A stretch of DNA of 64,000 bases, taken from Desulfosarcina ovata subsp. ovata (GTDB lineage: Bacteria > Desulfobacterota > Desulfobacteria > Desulfobacterales > Desulfosarcinaceae). Shown here in pieces: positions 7,736 to 16,845 of the stretch (positions are counted from its first letter, which is position 1; every line of letters starts with the position of its first letter). The notes under the pieces are model-generated. The model did not search any database, was not told the origin of the DNA, and worked only from the letters and a program-made list of their open reading frames with translations. Made by a program: the position numbers and the translations under genes. The stretch is from NCBI RefSeq assembly GCF_009689005.1, contig NZ_AP021879.1:4952652-5016651 (forward strand), given 5' to 3'.

Positions 7736-9802
7736 GTGGTGGTGACCACGGGCATTGCGTCGGTGCCCGCCCAGCTGGTTTTTGTCCGGGAATACCTGGC
7801 CCAGTTTCAGGGCAATGAGATCGTCATTGCTCTGATCTTCTTCTGCTGGCTGATGTTCGGCGGTGTGGGGACGGCCCTGGCCCGGGGATGGGGCAACCCA
7901 ACCCCTTCGGCCTCCCCAACCACCCTGGCCATGCTCTCATCCCTTTTGGCCGTGTTGGCGGTGGGGCAGGTCGTGGCCATCCGATGGTTGCGCGACCTGA
8001 TTTTTCTGCATGGGGTGTCGGTGGGGTTCTACTCCACCCTGGGTTTCGTTGGGCTGACCCTCTGGCCCTATGCGGTTCTGGTGGGGTTTGTCCTGCCATA
8101 CAGCCTGCGGGTTGCCCGACAGCAAACCGCCGACTATCCCGGCAACCGCATCTACATGGCCGATAATGCCGGAGATGTGGCCGGTGGGGCGATTTTTTCG
8201 ATTGGCCTGGTTTTTTGGCTGACGCCACTGCAGGTGATTCTTGCCGTGCATCTGCCGCTTCTGGCCGCGCTTTTCCGGTTGCAGGGAAGCATGCGCCGCC
8301 GAACCATCGCCGGCATCCTCGTGGCCATGCTGACCCTGGGGGCCGGGGTGGCCTGGGAACGGGAGACGCTGCCCGACCGGAACGGCCGGCGGGTGTTTTA
8401 TGCCGAGAGCCGTTACGGTCGCATCGAAGTGGTCGATAACGAAGGTGAAATCACTCTCTTCAACGACGGCCAGCCGGGCATTTCGTCCCAGGATCCGGCC
8501 CTGGCGGAAGAACTGGTTCACTTCCCGCTGGCCCAGGTTGCCCACCCCCGACGGCTGCTGCTGGTCTCCACGGTGGGGGGCATGATGGCCGAGGTGATCA
8601 AATACCATCCCGAAATGATCGATTATGTGGAGCTGGATCCCCTTGCCGCCCGGCTGCAACACGAATATGGGCTGGTGGCATCCATTCCCGGTCTGAAGAT
8701 CATTGCCGATGACGCCCGGGCCTACCTGATGAAGACATCGGTGGCCTACGATGCCATCCTGGTGAATTTGTCGGAGCCGGACACCTACCAGGTAAACCGT
8801 TTTTTCACCGCCGGTTTCTTTGCCCTGGCCAAGGCCCATCTCGTGCCGGGCGGCGTGTTGAGCTTTGCCGCCGAGGGGGTGGCCGATTACGTCTCCCCGA
8901 CGCGGCAGCGCCAACTCTCCTGCCTGGCCAATACGGCCGCTCGATTTTTCAGCCAGGTCACACTCATGCCGGGGCAGCGTCTGATCTTCCTTTGCCGGGA
9001 TGGCCCGGTTCGAACGGACATTCCGTTGCTTCTGAAAGCGAAATCCATCCCCACTGCGTATATCCAGCGCTACTTCAGCGGCGACCTGACCGATGCGCGG
9101 ATTCGTCAGATCAATGCCCTGGTGAACACCGCCACACCGCTCAATCTGGATTTCAATCCCTATCTGATGCGGATGGCCTTTGTCGGCTGGCTGGTGCGCC
9201 ACGGTGAATCACCGCTCTGGTTCGGGGTGGCCCTGGCCCTGGCGACACTGTTCTACCTGACCCGCATTTCTCGCCCCCAATGGGTGCTGCTCACCTCCGG
9301 CGGCATCAATATTGGTGCGGAAATGGTGGCCATCTTTACCTTTCAGGTCCTTTACGGTTATATTTATCTTGAGCTCGGAATGCTGGTGACCGTTTTCCTG
9401 GCCGGCCTGTTGCCGGGTGCCTGGACCGGGGGCCGGTTCGGCGGAGACCGGCGCCGCGCATTGATGATGGCGGATCTGCTTTTAGGCGTGCTGCTGGTGC
9501 TGTTTGCCCTGCTTCTCATTTTCGCCCGGCAGGCCCTGTCCGTCCCGCTCCTATATTTTTTCGGACTGCTGATCTCCTTTTTTTGTGGGTTCCAGTTTCC
9601 CCTGGCGCTACGGGTTGCCGGAGATGGTACCGTTGCTGCCGCGCGAAGCTTTTCCGCGGACCTGTTGGGCGCAGCCGGTGGCGTTTTACTGGTCAGCCTG
9701 ATGCTGATTCCCTTTCTGGGACTCATTGGGGCGACCTTTTGCCTGGCTGGCATCAAAATGATCAGCCTGGTGGTGGCGGGAACGATCGATGAAACCGCTT
9801 AA
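7736..9802 (+). CDS. Polytopic membrane protein with central spermidine-synthase-like domain
   Basis: 688 residues. About seven hydrophobic segments (residues 1-215) precede a soluble methyltransferase-fold domain of the polyamine aminopropyltransferase family (about 220-420). That domain contains YAESRYGRIEVVDNEGEITL, VELDPLAARL and DDARAYLMKT. Five or six more membrane segments follow to the C-terminus. The SAM-loop glycines are degenerate (STVGGMMAE), so donor and acceptor are uncertain. Such membrane spermidine-synthase-like proteins are widespread and not biochemically defined. The GTG at 7736 is the first usable start after the upstream stop and leaves a short N-terminus. It overlaps the radical SAM gene by 14 bases, so all three genes form an operon. 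Confidence 0.8.
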   Translation: MVVTTGIASVPAQLVFVREYLAQFQGNEIVIALIFFCWLMFGGVGTALARGWGNPTPSASPTTLAMLSSLLAVLAVGQVVAIRWLRDLIFLHGVSVGFYSTLGFVGLTLWPYAVLVGFVLPYSLRVARQQTADYPGNRIYMADNAGDVAGGAIFSIGLVFWLTPLQVILAVHLPLLAALFRLQGSMRRRTIAGILVAMLTLGAGVAWERETLPDRNGRRVFYAESRYGRIEVVDNEGEITLFNDGQPGISSQDPALAEELVHFPLAQVAHPRRLLLVSTVGGMMAEVIKYHPEMIDYVELDPLAARLQHEYGLVASIPGLKIIADDARAYLMKTSVAYDAILVNLSEPDTYQVNRFFTAGFFALAKAHLVPGGVLSFAAEGVADYVSPTRQRQLSCLANTAARFFSQVTLMPGQRLIFLCRDGPVRTDIPLLLKAKSIPTAYIQRYFSGDLTDARIRQINALVNTATPLNLDFNPYLMRMAFVGWLVRHGESPLWFGVALALATLFYLTRISRPQWVLLTSGGINIGAEMVAIFTFQVLYGYIYLELGMLVTVFLAGLLPGAWTGGRFGGDRRRALMMADLLLGVLLVLFALLLIFARQALSVPLLYFFGLLISFFCGFQFPLALRVAGDGTVAAARSFSADLLGAAGGVLLVSLMLIPFLGLIGATFCLAGIKMISLVVAGTIDETA

Positions 9803-10973
9803 CCGACGACAGTTCATGCTGACCGCTGCGGCGGGATTGTGCAGCGCGGCGACCGGCCATGCCGGATGGCCCTTTTCCGGTGGCGGCAATTCCGTCGATG
9901 ATATCCGGGGGCACATCTTCAAACAGGACGCACCGGCAGCGTTGTGGAAATGGTCGACCACCGCCCTCTATTTCAAGCGGTTGGATAAAGATGCCGTTAT
10001 GTGCACCCTGTGCCCCAACCGTTGCCGGTTATCGCCGGGTGACCGTAGCGTCTGCCGCAGTCGGGTGAACCTGGGGGGCACCCTGTACAGCCTGGCTTAC
10101 GGCAATGCCTGCTCGGCCAATCTCGATCCCATCGAAAAGAAGCCGCTGTATCATTTTCTGCCGGCTACGTGGGTGTTTTCCATCGCTGCTGCCGGGTGCA
10201 ATTTCCGTTGCCTCAATTGCCAGAATTGGGAGATCTCCCAGTCCCGGCCGGAAGATGTGCGCCACATGGAGCTGTTTCCCGAGGCCGTTGTTGCGGCGGC
10301 CGAACAAAGCGCCAGCACCGCCATTGCCTATACCTACAGCGAACCGACCACCTTTTACGAGTACATGATCGACACGGCGCGCCTGGCTCGTGCCAAGGGG
10401 TTGAAAAACGTCTGGGTGTCAAACGGTTACATCAATCGGGAGCCGCTGCTGGCCCTTTGTAACGTCCTGGACGGAGCCAACGTGAACCTCAAGTCCATCA
10501 GCGATGCAATTTATCGGCGACTGAACGGTGGACGCTTGCAACCGGTGCTGGATACCTTCGTTACCTTACACCGGCAGGGGGTTCATTTTGAAATGACCCA
10601 CCTGGTGGTTCCGGGATATGGGGACACCATTGAGATGATCCAGCGCATGTGCGCCTGGATTTTGGAGAATTTGGGGCCTGACCACCCCCTTCACCTGCTG
10701 CGATTTTTTCCCCGCTACCGGCTGGATCGGTTGTCACCCACCCCGGTGGCGACCCTGATCCATTTCCGTGAACAGGCCCTGGCCGAGGGGCTGCATTATG
10801 TCTATTTGGGAAACGTGCCGGGACATGCGGGCAACCATACCTACTGCCACCAGTGCAAACGGTTGCTTGTGGAGCGGCAGGGCTACCGTATCCCGACCCT
10901 GAACATCAAGGCCGGCCACTGCCGATTCTGCGGGACGCCGATTCCCGGCGTGTGGCCTGAGGATGGTACTTGA
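9789..10973 (+). CDS. amrS: AmmeMemoRadiSam system radical SAM enzyme with Tat-type signal
   Basis: 394 residues. The N-terminus (NRRQFMLTAAAGLCSAATG, residues 5-23) is a twin-arginine signal, unusual for a radical SAM enzyme. The first cysteine cluster is CTLCPNRCRLSPGDRSVC (about 74-91). The radical SAM CxxxCxxC is AAGCNFRCLNCQNWEISQ (about 137-154), followed by YTYSEPTTFYEY. The C-terminus holds a zinc-ribbon-like pair of cysteine motifs (CHQC and CRFC). The family accompanies Memo and AMMECR1, and its reaction is unknown. If exported folded with its cluster, it would act outside the cytoplasm beside the signal-bearing Memo-AMMECR1 protein. Family call is firm; export is inferred from the leader. 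Confidence 0.9.
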   Translation: MKPLNRRQFMLTAAAGLCSAATGHAGWPFSGGGNSVDDIRGHIFKQDAPAALWKWSTTALYFKRLDKDAVMCTLCPNRCRLSPGDRSVCRSRVNLGGTLYSLAYGNACSANLDPIEKKPLYHFLPATWVFSIAAAGCNFRCLNCQNWEISQSRPEDVRHMELFPEAVVAAAEQSASTAIAYTYSEPTTFYEYMIDTARLARAKGLKNVWVSNGYINREPLLALCNVLDGANVNLKSISDAIYRRLNGGRLQPVLDTFVTLHRQGVHFEMTHLVVPGYGDTIEMIQRMCAWILENLGPDHPLHLLRFFPRYRLDRLSPTPVATLIHFREQALAEGLHYVYLGNVPGHAGNHTYCHQCKRLLVERQGYRIPTLNIKAGHCRFCGTPIPGVWPEDGT

Positions 10974-10980
10974 GGGAGGA

Positions 10981-12915
10981 TCAGTGGTCCTTTTGCGTAG
11001 CAAAATGGTGGATAAACTGATTAATCCGGTCCATCTGGTGCGTGGTGACATTTTCGAAGCAGACACTGCGCCGGGTATGGAATTTCCCGGGCATCCCGAT
11101 GCCGCTGTCGGCAGCAATGTCCGCGATGGTTCGGCAGTGTAGCCCATCCATGAAAATTTCCCCATCCGGTGTCATGATGGAGAGCCAGTCCGGAAGATGA
11201 CCCGAGCGGGAATCCATCTCGTGTCCGTAGGCCAACCCCCCCGCGCTGATATCGATCAGGCTGCAACGCTCGTAAGGGTACGTCTGGGAAACCACAAACG
11301 CGCCCGCCGGTGCGGCATAGCGAGGGGACCGGCGGCGTTCTGTGGATGCGGGTGTGGTTAATACACGGCGGATGGTTTCCGCCAAATGCTGCATTCCCAC
11401 CGGTTTCATGATCAGGGCCTGGATTCCCAGTGATTGGGCATTGTCTTCGCTGATTTGCTCGTTGTATCCGGTGCAGAGAATAATCGGAAGATCGGTGCGT
11501 GTCCGTTTGACCGCTTTGCTCAGGCCGGTTCCCGTTATTCCCGGCATGGTCATGTCGGTAATGAGCAGGTCGAAACGGCCCGGATCGGCCAGAAAGGCAT
11601 CCAATGCCGTGTTGCTGCTGGTGTACGCCGTGACGGTGTAGCCCAGTTGTTCCAGTATTTGCCGCATCATGTCCACGAGCATCTCTTCGTCATCGACGAT
11701 CATGATGTGCTCATGGCCTCCCGGCAGTCCCTGCTGATCGAATGTTGACGGATCGATGCTTGCCGGCATGTCGGCGACCGGCAGATAGAGTTGAAACTCG
11801 GTGAAACGACCCGGGCGGCTGAATGCACGGATCGTCCCTCCGCTGCTCTTGATGATGCCATGGACGACGGAAAGTCCCATGCCGGTGCCTTTGCCGGTCT
11901 CTTTGGTGGTGAAATAGGGGTCGAAAATCCGGTCGATGATTTCTTTTTCGATTCCGTGGCCGGTGTCGGCGACCACCAGTCTGGCGTAGTTGCCGGGAAT
12001 GAGGTTATCCAAATCGGCGGCGGATAGGCTGTCCAGCGTCACCGGTTCAAGGCGAACCGAGAGTACACCGCCGTCGGGTTCCATGGCATGGGCGGCATTG
12101 GTGCACAGGTTGAGCATGACCTGATGAATCTGTGTGGCATCGGCGATGGTGGTGCATTGGGTGTCACAGACGTTCCGTTCAATGGAAATATTGGTGGGCA
12201 GGGATGCCCGCATCAGTTTCAGGGACTCCGTGATGACCGTATTGAGCCGTATGGGTTTGCATCCGGATTCCTCCTTGCGGCTGAAGCTGAGCAGCTGCTG
12301 GATCATTTCGCGGGCGCGCAGGCTGGCCGTAACGATCCGTTCCAGATTGAGCCGCGTCGGCTCACCGCAGGGCATATCGGCCAGGGCCAGTTCCGTGTTG
12401 CCCAGAATGATGCTCAGGACATTGTTGAAATCATGAGCGATGCCGCCGGCCAGGGTGCCGATGGCTTCCATTTTCTGGGACTGGCGCAGTTGATTCTTCA
12501 GTTTGCGTTTTTCGATCTCAAAACAGATGTTTTCACGCTGCATCTGCCTCTGCTTCAATACGTTTTCAACTCGGATCATCAGCTCTTCGGGTTCGAACGG
12601 TTTTCGTACGTAATCGCTGGCCCCTTTGCGAATGGCCTTGATGGCCGAATCCACGGAGGCCTCACCGGTGACCATGATAAAGGCTGCGTCACAGCGTTCC
12701 CGGTCGACGGAATCGAGAATTTCAAAGCCGGTCATTTCGGGCATGATCACATCCAGGATAACCAGATCAGGCAGGTCGGCATGGATCAATGTAAGGGCAT
12801 GCCGGGAATTGGTCGTGGTCTGGATCTGGTAGCTGCCGGCGCCCAGTATGGCTTTGATGCTTTCGGCCATCAGGAGATCATCGTCGCAGATCAATATTCG
12901 GGGTTGGGACTCCAT
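10981..12915 (-). CDS. Hybrid sensor: receiver - histidine kinase - receiver - PilZ
   Basis: 644 residues, soluble. Residues 5-120 are a response-regulator receiver (ILICDDDLLMAES, phospho-Asp in LVILDVIMPEM). Then come a short helical linker and a histidine kinase: GGIAHDFNNVLSIILGN with the phospho-His near residue 163, an N-box-like LNLCTNAAHAM, and ADTGHGIEKEIIDRIFDPYF. A second receiver occupies about 400-520 (MIVDDEEMLVDMM, LLITDMTMPGITGTG). The C-terminus (about 530-640) is a PilZ domain starting RRRSPRYAA with a DISAGGLAYGHE motif, a likely c-di-GMP sensor. This would integrate phosphorelay with c-di-GMP. It converges tail to tail with the radical SAM gene, eight bases apart, and no partner gene is adjacent. 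Confidence 0.87.
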   Translation of the reverse strand: MESQPRILICDDDLLMAESIKAILGAGSYQIQTTTNSRHALTLIHADLPDLVILDVIMPEMTGFEILDSVDRERCDAAFIMVTGEASVDSAIKAIRKGASDYVRKPFEPEELMIRVENVLKQRQMQRENICFEIEKRKLKNQLRQSQKMEAIGTLAGGIAHDFNNVLSIILGNTELALADMPCGEPTRLNLERIVTASLRAREMIQQLLSFSRKEESGCKPIRLNTVITESLKLMRASLPTNISIERNVCDTQCTTIADATQIHQVMLNLCTNAAHAMEPDGGVLSVRLEPVTLDSLSAADLDNLIPGNYARLVVADTGHGIEKEIIDRIFDPYFTTKETGKGTGMGLSVVHGIIKSSGGTIRAFSRPGRFTEFQLYLPVADMPASIDPSTFDQQGLPGGHEHIMIVDDEEMLVDMMRQILEQLGYTVTAYTSSNTALDAFLADPGRFDLLITDMTMPGITGTGLSKAVKRTRTDLPIILCTGYNEQISEDNAQSLGIQALIMKPVGMQHLAETIRRVLTTPASTERRRSPRYAAPAGAFVVSQTYPYERCSLIDISAGGLAYGHEMDSRSGHLPDWLSIMTPDGEIFMDGLHCRTIADIAADSGIGMPGKFHTRRSVCFENVTTHQMDRINQFIHHFATQKDH

Positions 12916-13542
12916 GCAACGCTCGCTTTTATGGGGTTAACTCCAGAACAGTGGCATTTTTTTCAACGGGTTTGACGTTTGAAGATTCAGTTTCCAGCAG
13001 CATTCAAATCTATTCCATCGGCGTTTTCGTTATGGCCTTGACATCCTTTTTGGATGGACCTGTTGGAAAATTGATCGAGGCCTGTGGAACGGGAGCATCC
13101 GCGACTGGTATGGCTTCATGGGCCGCCATCGCCAACTGTTTCTCCGGTATACCTACCGTCATTCCTAATCGTTTGGTAACGCACCGACAGGTTTCCGATA
13201 ACGAATGAGCGAGGCCGGCCGGTCGATTGGCCGCCCGTACGAGTTGTACGAGGGACAGGGCAATATTGATCAGTGAAAGGAACCGGTATGCATATTGGAA
13301 TGCATCCACTTGATACCCTGCGAAGTAATTCAGTAGCAATCTGCACGGCAACAGCCAGTTTCGTTCCGATTTTGTCAGGTATACTGCAGGTGTAACTGGC
13401 GTAAGTCTATGTTTATCTGGCCATCTTGTCAACTGCCGATGGCGATGGACCAGCAATCATGGCCGGTTTCGGATGGTCAACCCGGTGTGGATCGTCCACG
13501 GTGGACAAAAGAAGTGGATAGAAAGAGGGAAGCTTTGCGGGG
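12916..13542. other. 627-base gap without a convincing gene
   Basis: Short frames exist on both strands, including a leftward frame of 148 codons at 13010-13456, but none has a good ribosome site, recognisable domain or the codon bias of its neighbours. The segment is less G/C rich than the flanks. It may contain the promoter of the hybrid kinase near 12916-13000. No repeats or RNA structure were evident by eye. Confidence 0.4.
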
Positions 13543-13812
13543 TCAGCCCGGTTTTTTTTCAACCAGGTCGAAGATGACTTCCCTCAACTTGAGAGAAAAG
13601 GTTTCGGGAACCTGCTGGCGCTGCAGATGGCGGCACAGGTCCACGGTCTGTTTCAGGGTTTCCAGGCACACCTGGCAGGGTTTGCACGATTCGATGTGAG
13701 CTTCGATATCGCGGCAGGTGGGAGGGTCCAGTTCCCTGTCAATATACTCGGAAAGACGTTCAAAGAGTGCGATGCAGCCCTGATGGGCATGCTTCGGATT
13801 ATTACGTTTCAT
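13543..13812 (-). CDS. Zinc-finger anti-sigma factor (zf-HC2 type)
   Basis: 89 residues. A Hx3Cx2C zinc-binding anti-sigma motif lies in CRDIEAHIESCKPCQVC (about residues 33-49), within a short helical domain (LFERLSEYIDRELD before it). There is no membrane segment, so this is a soluble ZAS-type anti-sigma, the kind that often senses redox or metals. Its start overlaps the end of the ECF sigma gene by 11 bases, so the pair is translationally coupled and presumably interacts. The inducing signal is unknown. Confidence 0.82.
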   Translation of the reverse strand: MKRNNPKHAHQGCIALFERLSEYIDRELDPPTCRDIEAHIESCKPCQVCLETLKQTVDLCRHLQRQQVPETFSLKLREVIFDLVEKKPG

Positions 13813-14410
13813 AATAGGTCCTCAATGCTTCTCTTAGAAAAAGTCGTGCCCGATGCAACCTCACCTTGATGTTGCTGGGCGTCAGGTCCAGTATCTCCGC
13901 TGCTTCCTGGGTGCTGAATCCTTCCACATCCCGTAAAACGATGACCAGTCGATATTTTTCAGGAAGCTCCAGCAAGGCGTTGCGGATGATTCCGCCCAGC
14001 TCTTCATCAAGTACCTGGGTCAACGGTTGCGATGCCCAACTGGGAACCTCCTTACTCACGGCGCTTTCGTCTGCCGGCAAAAATTCATCCAGCGAGAGTT
14101 CTCTTTCAGGGGCAAACTTGGATCGGCGTTTTTTTTTCAGGCAGGCGCTGGTGGCGACCCGGTACAACCAGTTCTTGAATTTGGTCTCGTAACGAAATCC
14201 CTTCAGATACCGAAAGACATTTAAGAAGGTATCCTGGACCATGTCTTCGGCATCACTGGGGTTGCCGCACATTCGCAGACCAAAATTGTACAGGCTTTTT
14301 TCGTAACGCCTGACCAGTTCAAAAAACAGCTCCTGGCGTCCGTCGTTGATCGATCGAATCAGCTCTGCGTCATTATCGTTGTTTTTTGGTGGGTCCGACG
14401 GATTCGGCAT
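13802..14410 (-). CDS. ECF-type RNA polymerase sigma factor
   Basis: 202 residues. Region 2 includes FELVRRYEKSLYNFGLRMCG and AEDMVQDTFLNVFRYLKGF (about residues 30-75). Region 4 has LPEKYRLVIVLRDVEGFS followed by the helix-turn-helix TQEAAEILDLTPSNIKVRLH (about 150-190). An acidic linker separates them. It belongs to the RpoE-like group and probably directs transcription of a small stress or envelope regulon, held inactive by the overlapping zinc-finger anti-sigma gene. No autoregulatory promoter could be recognised upstream. Confidence 0.9.
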   Translation of the reverse strand: MPNPSDPPKNNDNDAELIRSINDGRQELFFELVRRYEKSLYNFGLRMCGNPSDAEDMVQDTFLNVFRYLKGFRYETKFKNWLYRVATSACLKKKRRSKFAPERELSLDEFLPADESAVSKEVPSWASQPLTQVLDEELGGIIRNALLELPEKYRLVIVLRDVEGFSTQEAAEILDLTPSNIKVRLHRARLFLREALRTYYET

Positions 14411-14447
14411 TGTTTTTTTTGCTTGTCACCTGACAGGCATCGCGCAT

Positions 14448-14537
14448 TCATGTGGTGATGCCCAGTTTCGGTAGAATGTAGGCCTGGAGCAGTACCCAGA
14501 TGCCCAGGACTGCCAGAAGTGTCAGTATCTCTTTCAT
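14448..14537 (-). CDS. 29-residue single-pass membrane peptide
   Basis: A tiny gene with an excellent ribosome site (GGAGGGG, five bases before the ATG at 14537). The peptide consists of one hydrophobic helix (LTLLAVLGIWVLLQAYIL) ending in PKLGITT. It has no recognised family. Similar one-helix peptides ending in a PKxGxxT-like tail occur in related bacteria as unannotated small proteins. It sits between the sigma-54 regulator gene and the ECF sigma gene on the same strand and might belong to either unit. Confidence 0.5.
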   Translation of the reverse strand: MKEILTLLAVLGIWVLLQAYILPKLGITT

Positions 14538-14684
14538 TGTTGCCCCTCCCGTCAGATCGTGTTCGTCCACAGATGACCCATTGCCCGATATCGGTGTTGC
14601 TAAGCCGTAATGAGACGGGCAGGGGGATGGGGTTACAACCCGATGCCGCGAACGGGGTTGCGGCAAAACGTCTATAGAACAGGG

Positions 14685-16061
14685 TTAATGTCGGGCCTTG
14701 ATGCTGCCGGCATCGATGCCGTATTTTTTTATTTTGTAATGGATCGCCCGCCGGCTGATGCCCAGTACCTCTGCGGCTTCTTTCTGGATGCCGCCGGTCT
14801 GTTCGAGCGCCCGAAGAATGGTGTTTTTTTCACTCTCTTCCAAAGAGAGGCAGTCCTCATCGGCCACCACGGCGCTGCAGGTGTCCTCGATGCCCATGAG
14901 GTGAAAATCGTCAGGTAGCAGGGTCCTGTCCCGGCACAGGACGATCCCCCCTTCGATGGCATTTTTCAGCTCCCGGACATTGCCCGGCCATGGGTAGTCG
15001 CACAGCCAATCCATCGTTTCCGTGGGGATGTCGACGGCGGGCACGTTGTGCTGCTGGCAGTAATGCCGGGCAAAATGGTCTACCAGAGAGGGAATGTCGG
15101 CCTTGCGTTCCCTCAGGGGAGGGATGGTGAGGGTCACCACCCGGAGGCGAAAAAAAAGATCCTCCCTGAACCGACCGGCCTTGATGGCTTCGCCCAGATC
15201 CGCATTGGTGGCCGCGATAATCCGGCAGTCCACGGCGGTTCCCTTGAGTCCGCCGATTCTGCGGATGGTCCGGTCCTCGATAAAACGGAGCAGCCGGATT
15301 TGCATTTCGTGAGAGATATTGCCAATTTCGTCCAGAAAAAGGGTGCCCGTATCCGCGGTCTCGATCAGCCCTTTCTTATCGCTTACGGCATGGGTAAACG
15401 ATCCCTTGACATGACCAAAGAGTTCGCTTTCCAGCAGTCCGGCGGGTGTCGCTCCGCAATCGACAACCACAAACGGTTTTTTTCGCCGGGGGCCCAGCCG
15501 ATGAATCCGATTGGCAATACGTTCCTTTCCAACGCCACTTTCCCCCAGGAGCAGCACATTGACACTGCTGTTGGCCACTTTCTTAACCAACCCGTGCAGG
15601 TTCTTCATCGCCGGGCTTTTCACCGGATCTTCTTCCTCCATGTCGGCTGCCATATCCACCGGCGGAGGGGCTCCCGGAATCTGGAACTCCTTCAGAATGG
15701 TCTGGATCTTTTCGGTCAGTGTTTTTCCATCAAAAGGCTTTTCCACGTAATCGACAGCCCCTGATTTCACGGCATTAACGGCATCGGGGACGTTGGCGTA
15801 AGCCGTCAGGAAAATCACCGGAAGACCGGGCTGCGTCTGGATGATTTCGGATAGCAGGGTCATGCCGTCCATCTCGGGCATTTTGATATCGGAAACCACC
15901 AGGTCGATTTGATGCGACTTCAGGATCTGAAGGGCCTGGCGGCCGTTGTCGGCTTTGTGAACGGAAAGCCCGCAACTGGACAAGCGTGCATCTATAACTT
16001 CAAGGACATTGCGATCGTCGTCAACAACCAGGACGGATTGGGAGGAAATATTATCTTTCAT
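14685..16061 (-). CDS. Sigma-54-dependent response regulator (GlrR/NtrC family)
   Basis: 458 residues. The receiver (about 10-120) has VLVVDDDRNVLEV and phospho-Asp in LVVSDIKMPEMDG. The AAA+ domain (about 145-375) has Walker A GESGVGKE and Walker B TGTLFLDEIG. The sigma-54 contact loop reads GSFTHA instead of GAFTGA. The C-terminal Fis-type helix-turn-helix is EAAEVLGISRRAIHYKIKKY. It lies three bases after the lipoprotein gene and downstream of the kinase gene, the GlrK-QseG-GlrR order. The kinase probably phosphorylates it; targets are unknown. The altered GAFTGA loop raises the question whether it still opens sigma-54 complexes. Confidence 0.9.
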   Translation of the reverse strand: MKDNISSQSVLVVDDDRNVLEVIDARLSSCGLSVHKADNGRQALQILKSHQIDLVVSDIKMPEMDGMTLLSEIIQTQPGLPVIFLTAYANVPDAVNAVKSGAVDYVEKPFDGKTLTEKIQTILKEFQIPGAPPPVDMAADMEEEDPVKSPAMKNLHGLVKKVANSSVNVLLLGESGVGKERIANRIHRLGPRRKKPFVVVDCGATPAGLLESELFGHVKGSFTHAVSDKKGLIETADTGTLFLDEIGNISHEMQIRLLRFIEDRTIRRIGGLKGTAVDCRIIAATNADLGEAIKAGRFREDLFFRLRVVTLTIPPLRERKADIPSLVDHFARHYCQQHNVPAVDIPTETMDWLCDYPWPGNVRELKNAIEGGIVLCRDRTLLPDDFHLMGIEDTCSAVVADEDCLSLEESEKNTILRALEQTGGIQKEAAEVLGISRRAIHYKIKKYGIDAGSIKARH

Positions 16062-16063
16062 GG

Positions 16064-16738
16064 TTACTCACTTGGTGCCGAGATTTCCGTCTTTTTTTTC
16101 TGAATATTCTGATCGATGGCTTCCAGTGCCTTGATTTTTTCCTTGAGCGATTGGTTTTCGACCATAACGTCATCCAGCTGGCGCTGCAATTCGGCGGTCT
16201 GTTCCGCTTTTTTCTTTAAAACCGCAAGTTCGGCCTTGAGCTTTTCTATTTCCATGCAGCTTTCAGCACTCGTCGGGGCGGTGGTGGATGCCTTGGATGG
16301 TGGGATCATAAGGGCTTGCAGAAGGTGTTTGGGGATCATGCGCAATACCAAAGCGTCGATGAGGACTGGATCCAACGCTTCCCGCGTTTCGGACATCGAG
16401 TCGATAAACTGCTGCCAATGACCGATCTCAGCAGTGTATTCTGCCGGGGTTTCAGCCAGGATCAGGCGGCAGCAGATTTCCCCCAGTCTCGCTTTGCGGG
16501 CAATTCTCGGACTGGCGCTGGTGCTTGCCAGGGTTTCAAAACGGGCCAGGGCGGTTTCAACGTCGCCGCTGTCGTAAATGGCCAAGATTTGATCAAAGGC
16601 CTCATGGTCGGCTCGGAACTGACGGCGGTGTATTTGGTCGTCAAGATCCTGAAAAACAGATGCGCAGCCCGTCAGCATGGCAACAAGGATCAACAGGATG
16701 AGCAGCGGCAAATGGTATGTGCGCGATGGGGTCGTCAT
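16064..16738 (-). CDS. QseG-like lipoprotein with coiled coil
   Basis: 224 residues. A lipoprotein signal ends at LTGC (Cys about residue 25) after a hydrophobic stretch LLILLILVAM. The middle is helical with a small repeat-like region (about 40-130). The C-terminal 70 residues form a predicted coiled coil (IEKLKAELAVLKKKAEQ, LQRQLDDVMVENQSLKEKI). Position between a histidine kinase and a sigma-54 regulator matches QseG, the outer-membrane lipoprotein that modulates GlrK in enterobacteria. Sequence similarity to QseG could not be judged, so the name is positional. Confidence 0.68.
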   Translation of the reverse strand: MTTPSRTYHLPLLILLILVAMLTGCASVFQDLDDQIHRRQFRADHEAFDQILAIYDSGDVETALARFETLASTSASPRIARKARLGEICCRLILAETPAEYTAEIGHWQQFIDSMSETREALDPVLIDALVLRMIPKHLLQALMIPPSKASTTAPTSAESCMEIEKLKAELAVLKKKAEQTAELQRQLDDVMVENQSLKEKIKALEAIDQNIQKKKTEISAPSE

Positions 16739-16845
16739 TGGGTTTCCGTTCCGATAAAGGCCTTACGATATCCTGTCTGAGCCGGGCGGCGTCTGCCGCC
16801 ATGCACATGGATGATCAGATTCAATCCTCCTTTTTAATCACCCCT

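Noticed and set aside
6196..7755. 519-codon leftward frame
   Set aside because: Antisense to the Memo-AMMECR1 gene, whose motifs are unmistakable.
13010..13456. 148-codon leftward frame in the gap before the anti-sigma gene
   Set aside because: No ribosome site, domain or neighbour-like codon bias.
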